64,000 nucleotides of DNA from Peptoniphilus equinus (GCF_027921445.1 NZ_CP115667.1:620001-684000); one strand, 5' to 3'; shown: positions 52,321-61,135, counted from the stretch's first letter. Numbers and translations are program-made. Notes: generated by a model not told the origin, from the letters alone.

Positions 52321-53023
52321 TCTTGTTGAACTTTTTGGCATAGAGAAAGGCGATGTTGTCTCCATAACCGGTTCCGGCGGGAAGACGACATTGCTTTTCG
52401 CGCTATCTGAGGAGTTAAAAACTTGTGGGCGTGTCTTGATCACTACCACCACCAAAATTTTCACACCTTCGACAGAACGGGCGGACTATAGATTTACCGA
52501 TCTGAGCGACTATTATTTTGTAGGCGCAGACACCGTGCGGGTCGTCTTGGGCGTAGAGGATGCAGATACAGGAAAGCTCCTTGCACCGTCAGATGACGTA
52601 CTTCAAAGGGTGGCAAAGGACTTCGACTACATCCTTATTGAAGCCGACGGATCACGCAACTTGCCCTTAAAAATGTGGCGGGAAGGCGAGCCTGTCATTT
52701 CATCGCTGACGACGAAGACTATTGGTGTTATTCCCATTCAGCCCTATGGACGTAAGGCTGAAGCGGATTTTATATTTAATTACGAAGGCTTTGTAGCAAC
52801 TTTTGGCAACGGTTCTGTGGACTGCAACATCTATCGTGAGATTATTCAGCACCGCCGGGGTATTTTTAAAAATAGCCGGGGATCTAAGATCCTTTTTATC
52901 AATCAGGTGGAGTGTGAGGCGGCACGCTGTCGGGCACTACGCATTTTAAGTGCGCTGAGTGATGCGTCTATTACGAAGACTTATGGATCGTTACTGAAAG
53001 GAGACTACTATGGCATTGACTAG
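52307..53023 (+). CDS. yqeC: YqeC, putative selenium-dependent hydroxylase accessory protein
   Basis: 238 residues. An N-terminal P-loop GSGGKTTL (22-29) and DYILIEADGSRNLPLK in the middle mark the YqeC family, which is found next to molybdenum hydroxylases carrying selenium and is proposed to help insert it. It overlaps the xanthine dehydrogenase gene by 14 nt and mocA by 14 nt, so all three are translated together. Confidence 0.93.
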   Translation: MKSNSLVELFGIEKGDVVSITGSGGKTTLLFALSEELKTCGRVLITTTTKIFTPSTERADYRFTDLSDYYFVGADTVRVVLGVEDADTGKLLAPSDDVLQRVAKDFDYILIEADGSRNLPLKMWREGEPVISSLTTKTIGVIPIQPYGRKAEADFIFNYEGFVATFGNGSVDCNIYREIIQHRRGIFKNSRGSKILFINQVECEAARCRALRILSALSDASITKTYGSLLKGDYYGID

Positions 53024-53585
53024 CATTATTATGGCATCCGGTTTGTCCCAACGCATGGGTGAGAACAAACTCTTTTTGGATTTCAAAAATAAACAGCTCT
53101 ATCAGATCACTTTGGACCTTATGGAAGGTCTGAGGTTGGATGAAGTGATTGTGGTGAGCGTATATCGAGAGATTTTAGACGAGGCAAAAGCACGAGGTTT
53201 TCTTGCTGTTTTAAATGAGAATCCGACAGAAGGCAAAGCTGCTTCGATTCGTCTGGGGGTGGAAGCGGCAAAGCCTGAGAACGGATTAATTTTTTTTGTT
53301 GCCGATCAGCCGCTGCTTACTCATAATACTGTTGAAGCACTCATTGATGCGTATGAGCAAACCACGCTTATCACCTATCCGGTTGTGAACCAGCGCAGAG
53401 GGGCACCGGTTATTTTTCCGCCGGAGTATAGAGAGAAACTTCAAGCCCTCACCGGGGATCAGGGCGGCATGGTTCTGACTGTGGACGAGGACGTCCAAGG
53501 TGTGGATATTGCCGATGAAAGCGAACTTTTAGACATTGATACTTTGGACACATATAGGTATTTAAAGGACACTTATGACAAATAA
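53010..53585 (+). CDS. mocA: MocA-type molybdenum cofactor cytidylyltransferase
   Basis: 191 residues, nucleotidyltransferase fold. The N-terminal MASGLSQRMGENKL loop binds CTP, and FVADQPLL holds the metal aspartate. It turns molybdopterin into the cytosine dinucleotide form used by xanthine dehydrogenase-family enzymes. GAAAGGAG precedes the ATG, inside the end of yqeC; it overlaps yqeB by 11 nt. Confidence 0.92.
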   Translation: MALTSIIMASGLSQRMGENKLFLDFKNKQLYQITLDLMEGLRLDEVIVVSVYREILDEAKARGFLAVLNENPTEGKAASIRLGVEAAKPENGLIFFVADQPLLTHNTVEALIDAYEQTTLITYPVVNQRRGAPVIFPPEYREKLQALTGDQGGMVLTVDEDVQGVDIADESELLDIDTLDTYRYLKDTYDK

Positions 53586-54378
53586 TATTGTGATTGTCCG
53601 TGGCGGCGGCGATATTGCCACGGGCTCCATTCAAAAATTACATCGCACCGGTTATCGGGTGCTGGTCCTGGAGCGGGAAGCACCGCAGTGCATTCGACGT
53701 TTCGTCACTTGTGCTGAAGCTATGTATACTGGCTTTTTTCAGGTGGAAGATTTAAGCATTCAGCGGATTGACAACCTCAGTGAAGCGGAGTCGGTCTGGG
53801 CAGCGGGTCGTATTCCAATTATTGCCGATGAAAGCGGCGCATCTATTCAAGCGCTCAAACCTCTTGCTGTTGTGGATGGCATCCTTGCCAAGACAAATTT
53901 GGGGACTCGTCGAGACATGGCGAAGATTGTGATCGGCCTCGGTCCGGGATTTATTGCAGGCAAAGATGTCCACGTAGTTATTGAAACCAATCGTGGACAT
54001 AATTTAGGGCGTTTGATATTTTCGGGAGCACCGGAAGCTAACACCGGCAATCCGGGGGACATTTTAGGGTTTACCACTGAGCGCATTCTGCGCAGCTCCA
54101 ATACCGGTACCATTGATGTGATTCATGATTTAGGCGCTGTAGTAAAGAAAGGTGATGTGGTGGCGACGGTGGACGGCGTGCCCATTTATTCACAGCTTGA
54201 CGGCATGGTTCGCGGCATGATTCGACATGGAAGTCACGTCAAAGACGGCATGAAGGTTGGCGATGTAGACCCGCGTGTGAACAAGAAAAATCTGACTACC
54301 ATCTCTGATAAAGCACGAGCCATTGGCGGTGGTGTATTAGAGGCGCTGTTGATGTTACAACGCGCTTTTCAGTTGTGA
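53575..54378 (+). CDS. yqeB: YqeB, selenium-dependent molybdenum hydroxylase maturation protein
   Basis: 267 residues. It begins with a Rossmann-like IVIVRGGGDIATGS and shows the family stretches GPGFIAGKDVHVVIETNRGH and AIGGGVLEA. YqeB travels with SelD and molybdenum hydroxylases and is thought to act in placing selenium on the cofactor. The last 24 nt overlap the convergent mnmH gene on the other strand, with no terminator between them. Confidence 0.94.
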   Translation: MTNNIVIVRGGGDIATGSIQKLHRTGYRVLVLEREAPQCIRRFVTCAEAMYTGFFQVEDLSIQRIDNLSEAESVWAAGRIPIIADESGASIQALKPLAVVDGILAKTNLGTRRDMAKIVIGLGPGFIAGKDVHVVIETNRGHNLGRLIFSGAPEANTGNPGDILGFTTERILRSSNTGTIDVIHDLGAVVKKGDVVATVDGVPIYSQLDGMVRGMIRHGSHVKDGMKVGDVDPRVNKKNLTTISDKARAIGGGVLEALLMLQRAFQL

Positions 54379-55389
54379 CGCATATGCCGTCAACGCGGCT
54401 ACAGCGGTATTCTCATCGGATGACGACACGGTAAACTCAAAGGGTTTCAGGGCTCTCTTATAATTGCGATCGTAATAGTTTTCAATGAGATATGTGGCAA
54501 TCATAGCATAGTCGTTGTTATCTAAGGCATTGAACAAACGCGATACGGGAGCTTTACCGATGTAGGGAGACATAAGTTCCAGCGCTTTTTTTATGGCATC
54601 ATGATCTTTCGGATACGTAAGAAGCAGTCGTTCAACACGGTGTTCCAGCGTATCGGTGACTTCAATATAAGGACTTTCAGCCATGGCCGTGACAAGACCT
54701 TGAGGAAGACTGACGCTGCCGATCTTACGACTTTCACTTTCTACAAAGACGGGACCTTCCGGCATACTGTGCAATGCGTCATAAATCAGGCTTTCAAAGT
54801 GTTTTTGAGTCGGCTGAGTGCCGAGACCGATATGCCCCAGGAGGGAGCCTCGATGGTTGGCAAGCCCTTCCAAGTCGAGCACATTATATCCTTCATCCTT
54901 CAAGCGCATAAGAAGTTGCGTTTTGCCTGTGCCGGTCATTCCCCAAAGCACAATGTAGTTATAACTTAGGGTAAGGGCGTCCAGATGATTTAAAATAAAA
55001 TGGCGATAACCTTTGTATCCGCCTTTGAGGCGTTTAATCGGAAGTTTTAATGCCCGAAGGAGTTCGAAGAGCGTGCAGGAACGCATGCCGCCGCGACTGC
55101 AAAAGAGGATGACATCATCATAGATCGTCATCAACGCTTCAATGCGGGCATAGATATCAGGCAGACGGCGGCTTACCATGCTCACCCCAAGGCGTTTGGC
55201 CTCGGAAGTCGATTTTTGTACATAGGTATAACCGATCATCTCTCGCTCCTCATCACTAAAGAGCGGGATGTTGACGGCGCCGGGGATGGTGGCGGTTGAA
55301 AATTCCGACGGACTGCGCACATCGACAAATTGTGTTGAGGGTCGGTTTAAATACTCTTCTAGAGTGTTAGGATCAATTTCGTAATTCAT
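54355..55389 (-). CDS. mnmH: tRNA 2-selenouridine synthase MnmH/SelU
   Basis: 344 residues. An N-terminal rhodanese domain has the active cysteine in LFCSRGG (C97), and a C-terminal P-loop domain has Walker A GMTGTGKT (150-157). MnmH geranylates 2-thiouridine at the wobble base of Lys, Glu and Gln tRNAs and replaces sulfur with selenium using selenophosphate from SelD. It is divergent from selD across 79 nt and convergent with yqeB. The presence of this gene shows that tRNA selenation is one use of SelD here. Confidence 0.95.
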   Translation of the reverse strand: MNYEIDPNTLEEYLNRPSTQFVDVRSPSEFSTATIPGAVNIPLFSDEEREMIGYTYVQKSTSEAKRLGVSMVSRRLPDIYARIEALMTIYDDVILFCSRGGMRSCTLFELLRALKLPIKRLKGGYKGYRHFILNHLDALTLSYNYIVLWGMTGTGKTQLLMRLKDEGYNVLDLEGLANHRGSLLGHIGLGTQPTQKHFESLIYDALHSMPEGPVFVESESRKIGSVSLPQGLVTAMAESPYIEVTDTLEHRVERLLLTYPKDHDAIKKALELMSPYIGKAPVSRLFNALDNNDYAMIATYLIENYYDRNYKRALKPFEFTVSSSDENTAVAALTAYASQLKSAL

Positions 55390-55413
55390 TGCAGATTCCT
55401 TTCCAATAGGTTA

Positions 55414-55419
55414 ATTATA
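55414..55419 (-). promoter_or_regulatory. Extended -10 of mnmH in the divergent mnmH/selD region
   Basis: On the minus strand TGC-TATAAT. The plus strand has a weaker TACAAT at 55443-55448 for selD. Both start sites lie in 79 nt, so shared control is possible. Confidence 0.5.
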
Positions 55420-55468
55420 GCACGCTGTAAGGGCAAAGGTGATACAATGAGTAGAGAATGGAGGATAT

Positions 55469-56491
55469 ATGAATCAATCAACGCGTTTGGAAGTCTGCGG
55501 CGGGTGTAATGCCAAGTTGTCTGCAACGAAGCTTAGCAGAATTTTAGAGGGACTTCCCAAAAACTTTCGGACCGACCATTTGGTAGGCTTTGATAAACAT
55601 GACGATGGAGCCGTGGTGAAACTCACTGACGATTTGGCTGTGATTTTATCGTTGGACTTTTTTCCTCCGATGGTGGACGATCCGTACACCTTTGGTGCTG
55701 TTGCAGCTACAAACGCCTTAAGTGATATCTATGCCATGGGTGGTGAAGTGGTGAGTGCACTAAATATTTTGGCTTATCCTGAGTCCGGTGATGAGGCGAT
55801 GCTTCATGAGATACTTCGTGGCGGCGCAGATAAAGTTAAAGAGGCGGGCGCTACGCTTTCGGGAGGACACAGCATCCATGATGAAAAAATGAAGTATGGT
55901 CTTAGTGTTATGGGCACGGTGCATCCCGATAAGATTTGGACCAATCAAGGCTTACAAGTTGGAGATGTTATCATTCTAACCAAAGCCCTCGGTACCGGTC
56001 TTGTCACCGGAGCAAAGAGTGTGGGTGAAGTTTCGGAGTGTGACTATTTGACCACGGTGAGATCCATGACTTTACTCAATAAGTACGCGCGAGATGTGCT
56101 CATGGGTTATGCTGTCCATGCCCTTACTGATGTCACAGGATTCGGTCTTTTAGGTCACTTGATGGAGATGGTGGATGACAGCGTCAGTGTGCTTCTGTCC
56201 ATGAATGATATTCCGATCCTTCCGGGAGCTCTTGAAGCCGCTAAGAAAAGTCTTTTCACCGGTGGCTCAGAACGCAATCGCAACTACGTCGGTGATGTCG
56301 TGGCGTTGGAAGGACTTAAACTCTATGAAGAAGAGCTCCTCTTTGATCCCCAGACATCAGGCGGGTTTTTAATTGCGGTTGAGGGGGAAGTGTCGAAACC
56401 GATTATCGATGCACTACATCACTATGGGTATCCGGCCGAGGTGATTGGGACGGTAGTACCTCGAGAAGCAAAACAAATTTTAGTCTATTAG
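55469..56491 (+). CDS. selD: Selenide, water dikinase (selenophosphate synthase), cysteine form
   Basis: 340 residues, PurM-like ATP-binding fold. The residue aligned with the Sec/Cys catalytic site is Cys13 in GGCNAKL. The ATP/metal motifs are present in SLDFFPPMVDDPYTFGAVAATNALSDIYAMGG and TDVTGFGLLGH. It makes selenophosphate from selenide and ATP. Users in this window are MnmH and the YqeB/YqeC hydroxylase system; no selA, selB or tRNA-Sec is seen here. ATGGAGGAT precedes the ATG. Confidence 0.96.
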   Translation: MNQSTRLEVCGGCNAKLSATKLSRILEGLPKNFRTDHLVGFDKHDDGAVVKLTDDLAVILSLDFFPPMVDDPYTFGAVAATNALSDIYAMGGEVVSALNILAYPESGDEAMLHEILRGGADKVKEAGATLSGGHSIHDEKMKYGLSVMGTVHPDKIWTNQGLQVGDVIILTKALGTGLVTGAKSVGEVSECDYLTTVRSMTLLNKYARDVLMGYAVHALTDVTGFGLLGHLMEMVDDSVSVLLSMNDIPILPGALEAAKKSLFTGGSERNRNYVGDVVALEGLKLYEEELLFDPQTSGGFLIAVEGEVSKPIIDALHHYGYPAEVIGTVVPREAKQILVY

Positions 56492-56500
56492 GAGGAAATT

Positions 56501-57076
56501 ATGGAAATTAATGCGTTAGGCAAAGTATGCCCTATTCCTGTGATTCTTGCTAAAAAAGCACTTCGTGAACAAAGGGAAGGGGACGTTGTGGAAGTCCTTG
56601 TTGACAACGTGGAAGCAACTCATAATTTAAAGAAGTTGGCAGAACAGGAAAGTCTTGATTATGACGTGGTGCAAGAGGCGGACGAAAGATTTCGTGTGAC
56701 CTTAACCGCTAGCGGCAAAGAGAAAAAACAAGAGCTGACTCAAGAGGAGTATGCGGTGCTCTTGGATGCTGATGAATTTGGAAAAGGGGAGAGCGGTTTT
56801 GCGAAGAGTTTAATGGAGACCTTTGTCTACAGCCTGACCGAACAAGATATTGTGCCTTCCATTGTCATTTGTGTCAATGAAGGTGTACGCCTGTCCACTG
56901 AAAATGAGAAGACTGTTGAAGATTTGAAAAAGTTGGAAGCCAACGGCACGGAGGTTATCAGCTGCGGTCTTTGCCTGGACAACTATGGTCTCAAAGACAA
57001 GCTGGCAGTAGGTCAAATTACCAATATGTTCCGCATTACTGAAATTTTAAGAACATACAAAGTGATTTCATTCTAA
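56501..57076 (+). CDS. yedF: YedF family sulfurtransferase-like selenium metabolism protein
   Basis: 191 residues. The N-terminal TusA-like domain has the CPIP motif (C10). The C-terminal DsrE/F-like domain has CGLC (C155, C158). This two-domain YedF form occurs with SelD and is thought to handle sulfur or selenium transfer; the donor and acceptor are unknown. It follows selD by 9 nt with AGGAGG and ends on the first base of the next start. Confidence 0.94.
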   Translation: MEINALGKVCPIPVILAKKALREQREGDVVEVLVDNVEATHNLKKLAEQESLDYDVVQEADERFRVTLTASGKEKKQELTQEEYAVLLDADEFGKGESGFAKSLMETFVYSLTEQDIVPSIVICVNEGVRLSTENEKTVEDLKKLEANGTEVISCGLCLDNYGLKDKLAVGQITNMFRITEILRTYKVISF

Positions 57077-57330
57077 TGGAAACCGTCGGATTATTTTCTT
57101 TTGAGAACAGTCGCTTGGCCTATATGGCTGCGGATGCAACCAAAGACCTTCAGACCCGTTTGATTCCACTCTTGCCGGAAATTGACGCCAGTTGCGGCTT
57201 AGCTCTTCGCTGTCCATTCGATGCGGTGGAGGTGGTAAAGGCGTATCTTAGCCATGAGCACATCACTTGGCAAGGGGTCTACAGCTATGTGCGAAGAGAC
57301 GGTAAGCGCTATGTGGAGGCGTTGGTATGA
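57076..57330 (+). CDS. DUF3343 small protein, putative Se/S carrier
   Basis: 84 residues; a SCGLALRC stretch (C40, C46) is the family mark. It sits between YedF and a class V aminotransferase, as in many selenium-using Firmicutes, which suggests it carries persulfide or perselenide between them. Start and stop overlap the neighbours by 1 and 4 nt. Function is inferred from context only. Confidence 0.85.
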   Translation: METVGLFSFENSRLAYMAADATKDLQTRLIPLLPEIDASCGLALRCPFDAVEVVKAYLSHEHITWQGVYSYVRRDGKRYVEALV

Positions 57331-58436
57331 TTTATTTGGACAACGCCGCAACGACGGCACAAAAGCCGCCGGCAGTAGCGCAAGCCATGCTGCGCACCTT
57401 GAACGGCACCTATGGCAATCCGGGTCGAGGCAGTCATGACTACAGTTTTCGAGCACAGCAGGTGGTAGAAGGCACTCGGGATGCTTTAGGGACATTGGTT
57501 GGCGGCTTTGCCCGGGAACGTATTCTATTAAACAGTGGTGTCACGTATTCTTTAAATCTGGCGATTAAAGGTTTGGTTCAGTCCACAGATCATATTATCA
57601 CCACGGTCTGTGAACACAACAGCGTCCTCCGTCCCCTCTATGAAACCGGATGTGAGCTCAGCTTTTTAGAGATGGACGAGAATTTCAGACCTAATTTTTC
57701 AAAGGTCAACTCTCTGATCAAGTCGAACACCAAGGGTTTGGTCATGACCCACGGGAGTAATGTCACGGGAGCGGTGTCGCCATTTGAAGATATTTTAGAT
57801 GTGGCCAAGGCGCACGGTCTTTGGGTGATTCTTGACGGTGCTCAAACGCTGGGACAAATTCCTGTAGATCTTCAGAAGGCAGAGGACGAAGCCATGATCT
57901 ATGCATTCACCGGTCATAAATCGCTGTACGGACCTATGGGAACCGGCGGCCTATTCCTTGGCGGCGCGCTTCGTCCTACAACGTTAATTACCGGTGGCAG
58001 CGGTATCTATAGTTTTTCCAAAACCATGCCGACGGAGCTGCCTATCTATTATGAAGCAGGCACTATGAACGTGCCCGGCTTGGCCGGACTCTGTGAAGGG
58101 GTAAAATTTTGCACTGAAGCTATACAGACGGCATCGGATTGCTTTGATAACTTGGTGAACGGGCTTCGGTCACTTAAAAAGGTCACGGTCTTTCATCCAT
58201 TGGAAGGACCGGCAACGCACACTGTAAGCTTTGCTGTGGAGGGTTATGCCTCGGGAGAAGTTGCCATGCTCTTGGAAGAGCGCGGCATTTGCGGCCGCAG
58301 CGGATTTCACTGTGCACCGCTTATTCACCGTGCATTGAAGACAAATGACGATGGTCTTATGCGTCTTGCTACGTCATGCTTCACCACGGCGGATGACATA
58401 GTGGCGACCCTTGAAGCGGTTGCCGACATTATTTAA
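57327..58436 (+). CDS. Class V aminotransferase, cysteine desulfurase/selenocysteine lyase-like
   Basis: 369 residues. PLP fold type I with the Schiff-base lysine in FTGHKSLYG (K198), the aspartate in VILDGAQTLG, and a cysteine in the mobile-loop region GRSGFHCAPL, as needed for desulfurase/lyase action. It likely mobilises sulfur or selenium from cysteine or selenocysteine for the YedF/DUF3343/SelD route. It is the last gene of the selD operon and has a strong terminator. Confidence 0.9.
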   Translation: MIYLDNAATTAQKPPAVAQAMLRTLNGTYGNPGRGSHDYSFRAQQVVEGTRDALGTLVGGFARERILLNSGVTYSLNLAIKGLVQSTDHIITTVCEHNSVLRPLYETGCELSFLEMDENFRPNFSKVNSLIKSNTKGLVMTHGSNVTGAVSPFEDILDVAKAHGLWVILDGAQTLGQIPVDLQKAEDEAMIYAFTGHKSLYGPMGTGGLFLGGALRPTTLITGGSGIYSFSKTMPTELPIYYEAGTMNVPGLAGLCEGVKFCTEAIQTASDCFDNLVNGLRSLKKVTVFHPLEGPATHTVSFAVEGYASGEVAMLLEERGICGRSGFHCAPLIHRALKTNDDGLMRLATSCFTTADDIVATLEAVADII

Positions 58437-58444
58437 CATAATGG

Positions 58445-58470
58445 AAGCGTCGGGCAATCGACGCTTTTTT
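58445..58470 (+). terminator. Rho-independent terminator of the selD operon
   Basis: 8-bp stem AAGCGTCG/CGACGCTT, loop GGCAAT, run of T to 58470. Confidence 0.92.
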
Positions 58471-58487
58471 CGAATCAGGGTAAGTTT

Positions 58488-58516
58488 TTGTGTTTTACGC
58501 TGAATTTTGGTATAAT
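58488..58516 (+). promoter_or_regulatory. Promoter of the Gls24-nusB-xse operon
   Basis: TTGTGT (58488-58493), 17-nt spacer, TATAAT (58511-58516), then TTGGAGGTGG. Confidence 0.8.
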
Positions 58517-58544
58517 ATTCTACATAAATAATTGGAGGTGGCCA

Positions 58545-58919
58545 ATGTCTGAGAAGTATTTAGTAGAATCCGGGTCGACTGGCGATGTTAAAATTTCAGA
58601 AGACGTTATTGCAACAATATCCATTCTTGCCGCTGAGACTGTTGAAGGTGTTGTGAAGACACAATCCGGATTAAAATCTCAAGCGATGGACATAATTGGT
58701 CGTGCGATGGCTCGTGGTATTAAAGTTTCAGTGGGAGAAGCTGAAGCGGTTATAGATTTACACATAACTGTTGAATATGGACTCAACATTGTAGATATAG
58801 CGACAAAGGTTCAAGATAAGGTGAAAGATGCCGTAGAAAATATGACGGGACTTACTGTGGTGGAAACCAACGTACACGTCAGCGGCATTGCCGTACCGGA
58901 TAGGAAAGTTAAAAATTAA
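58545..58919 (+). CDS. Asp23/Gls24 family envelope stress response protein
   Basis: 124 residues from the ATG at 58545 with GGAGGTGG; an upstream in-frame ATG at 58488 overlaps the promoter and is rejected. Family features are the repeated ISEDVIATISILAAETVEGV and VEYGLNIVDIATKVQDKVKDAVENMTGLTV. Such proteins sit at or near the membrane in Gram-positive bacteria. They often precede nusB, as here, where stop and start overlap by one base. Confidence 0.94.
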   Translation: MSEKYLVESGSTGDVKISEDVIATISILAAETVEGVVKTQSGLKSQAMDIIGRAMARGIKVSVGEAEAVIDLHITVEYGLNIVDIATKVQDKVKDAVENMTGLTVVETNVHVSGIAVPDRKVKN

Positions 58920-59320
58920 TGAGTAGAAAAAAAGCTAGAATTGGTCAAATGCAGTTGATCTATCAAATCGATTTGAATGGAACCTGCGACGACAACGATA
59001 TCGATGTTTTTTTGGAAAACTTTGAATTTAAAGAGGATGAGGTTCAATACATCCAATCCAGTATGCCGGTGATCAATGAACACCTTGCAGATATTGATGC
59101 TTTGCTCAAAGATAATCTTCAAGGATGGACATTGGAGCGTCTCGCCAAAGTAGATCGTGCCATCTTGCGTATCGCCGTATATGAAATGCTCTACCGTGAC
59201 GACATTCCTGATGAAGTTTCCATCAATGAAGCTGTTGAGCTTGCAAAGAGTTATGGGTCTAACGATTCTCAGAAGTTTATCAACGGAATACTGGGCAGTA
59301 TTTATAGAAGTATTCATTGA
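58919..59320 (+). CDS. nusB: Transcription antitermination factor NusB
   Basis: 133 residues, all-helical. It has RKKARIGQMQLIYQID at the start, and WTLERLAKVDRAILRIAVYEML and SINEAVELAKSYGSNDSQKFINGILG near the end. NusB joins NusE (S10) on boxA RNA to suppress termination in rRNA operons. It is followed at once by an intrinsic terminator placed before xseA, a noteworthy arrangement. Confidence 0.96.
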   Translation: MSRKKARIGQMQLIYQIDLNGTCDDNDIDVFLENFEFKEDEVQYIQSSMPVINEHLADIDALLKDNLQGWTLERLAKVDRAILRIAVYEMLYRDDIPDEVSINEAVELAKSYGSNDSQKFINGILGSIYRSIH

Positions 59321-59345
59321 CCGAGGGCCGTGCTCTCGGTTTTTT
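59321..59345 (+). terminator. Intrinsic terminator between nusB and xseA
   Basis: 8-bp stem CCGAGGGC/GCTCTCGG (one G-U), CGT loop, six T. It starts one base after the nusB stop and ends 8 nt before the xseA ATG. Confidence 0.88.
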
Positions 59346-59352
59346 AAATCCT

Positions 59353-60924
59353 ATGACATCAGCCATACAAGTTAAAGAACTGAATAAATACATAAAAAAA
59401 TATATTGCCATGGACTACTTGCTTGCCAACGTGACTGTGGAAGGGGAGATCACTGATCTTACCAAACATTCCAACGGCAACTATTATCTGACCTTAAAAG
59501 ATGATGGGGCTAGGGTGCGTGCTGTCGTTTACTATACCGATGTAGCACGTTTGGGGCACGATCCTAAAAATGGCGATCATGTCTATGCCAACGGAGCTGT
59601 GTCTGTCTTTGAACGGGATGCATCTCTTACCTACTTTATTCGCAAGCTGGAGCTTGCCGGTGTAGGAACGGCCATGGAAGCCTTCTTGGCGTTGAAAGAT
59701 AAATTACAGGAAGAAGGTCTGTTTGAAAAGAAACAGGGAAAGATACCTTATTTTCCTCAAAAAGTGGGCATTGTCACCTCAAAAGACGGCGCTGCCATTG
59801 AGGATATTATCAATGTTCTGACGCGCCGTAATCCGGCGGTAGAGATTGTCCTTTATCCTGCATTAGTACAGGGTGATCGGGCACCGGATGAATTACTTGC
59901 CGGGATGAACTATTTCGAAAAGTCCGATGTGGATGTCGTGGTGCTTACTCGAGGTGGCGGCGCCTATGAAGACCTTCAGGCTTTTAATGATGAAACCTTG
60001 GCTCGATTTGTGGCGTCCATGAGTAAGCCTGTGATATCCGCTGTTGGCCATGAAATTGACTATGTGATCACTGATTATGTGAGTGATCTCAGAGCGCCGA
60101 CACCGTCTTCTGCGGCGGAGCTGGTGGCTCGAAGTCATGAGGAGCTGATAACTCAATGCGAGTTGACCCTGGGTACGCTTCGCAGCATGATGCTAGACAA
60201 GATTAAACGCTGTAAGAATGATGTGATACCGCTAAAACCTGTACTGAATCGAGCGGTTGCTACTAAACGTTACATGATTCGCTCTCAGCTTAATTTCGGC
60301 TACAGTGCTTTGAGAAACTTTCCGCATCAAGGGGCATCGCGGCATCGTGAACTTGAATTAGAACGGCGGTATTTAGAGAAGCTTATACAGGCAAAACCGG
60401 TCGTGGCGAGACAGACGCTGCGAGTCTATAAGGATCGGTTGAATCTGCCGCAAGTATCTAAGACACACAGAACACTACAAAATGCTGTGAAGAGTTTGAA
60501 TGCTGCAGTGCATTCGAAAAATCACTTGAGTTATAAGCGTCGTCTTGCTGCATCAAAAGCAGTCATGGATGCTGCGTTAAACCGCACGTCAGAAGCTTAC
60601 CATATCAAACTGCAGGCACTGAGTATGGCAGACTATGGGAAAAAATTGGCACAAAAGATGGCGAGCAGACAGACACATCTGACGCAGGTGTTTACTGATG
60701 CGCAGCTTATGTGGCATAGGGATCTGGGTGATAAAGAGACCGCTTTGAGGGCTACTTATCACAAACTTGCTCGGCACAGTTTTTCCAACGCTTATGTGAA
60801 GTCGTCGGAAGGTACAATCTTACGAAGTGCCAAGGATGCCAAGGTGAAAGACCAAGTGACGATTGTCTTTTATGATGGCAGCGTGACATCTGAAATTTTA
60901 AAAGTGGGTGATCAACATGAATGA
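59353..60924 (+). CDS. xseA: Exodeoxyribonuclease VII large subunit
   Basis: 523 residues from the ATG at 59353. An in-frame TTG at 59317, overlapping the nusB stop, would add 12 residues coded by the terminator hairpin; neither start has a good site. An N-terminal OB-fold (VKELNKYIKKYIAMDYLLANVTVEGEITD) is followed by the catalytic domain with KVGIVTSKDGAAIEDI, VVVLTRGGG, SAVGHEIDYVITDYVSDLRAPTPSSAAE. A long helical C-terminal part makes it longer than the usual 400-460. It degrades single-stranded DNA from both ends as a complex with several XseB. Confidence 0.95.
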   Translation: MTSAIQVKELNKYIKKYIAMDYLLANVTVEGEITDLTKHSNGNYYLTLKDDGARVRAVVYYTDVARLGHDPKNGDHVYANGAVSVFERDASLTYFIRKLELAGVGTAMEAFLALKDKLQEEGLFEKKQGKIPYFPQKVGIVTSKDGAAIEDIINVLTRRNPAVEIVLYPALVQGDRAPDELLAGMNYFEKSDVDVVVLTRGGGAYEDLQAFNDETLARFVASMSKPVISAVGHEIDYVITDYVSDLRAPTPSSAAELVARSHEELITQCELTLGTLRSMMLDKIKRCKNDVIPLKPVLNRAVATKRYMIRSQLNFGYSALRNFPHQGASRHRELELERRYLEKLIQAKPVVARQTLRVYKDRLNLPQVSKTHRTLQNAVKSLNAAVHSKNHLSYKRRLAASKAVMDAALNRTSEAYHIKLQALSMADYGKKLAQKMASRQTHLTQVFTDAQLMWHRDLGDKETALRATYHKLARHSFSNAYVKSSEGTILRSAKDAKVKDQVTIVFYDGSVTSEILKVGDQHE

Positions 60925-61135
60925 AACGTATGAAAGTGCATTTGCAAAATTACAGGACATTATTGCCGAATTAGAATCGGAGGATATCACTTTGGAAGCA
61001 TCACTGGAAAAGTATGAAGAGGGTATTAAATATTACAAGTATTGCATGGCGAAGCTTCATGATTATGAAGATAAAGTGAAAGTGTTAATGCATGAAGGAG
61101 AGAGCCTTCAAGAGAAAGCTTATGTGAGGGACTAA
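60917..61135 (+). CDS. xseB: Exodeoxyribonuclease VII small subunit
   Basis: 72 residues from the ATG at 60917 (GGGTG 6 nt upstream; a GTG at 60908 is also in frame). It has the family pattern YESAFAKLQDIIAELESEDITLEASLEKYEEGIKYYKYC, a two-helix hairpin that binds the XseA helical arm. It overlaps xseA by 8 nt and ispA by 1 nt. Confidence 0.96.
   Translation: MNETYESAFAKLQDIIAELESEDITLEASLEKYEEGIKYYKYCMAKLHDYEDKVKVLMHEGESLQEKAYVRD

Noticed and set aside
55469-56491. SelD as a selenoprotein with in-frame UGA
   Set aside because: The catalytic position is a Cys codon in an uninterrupted frame; no in-frame TGA or SECIS-like need is seen.
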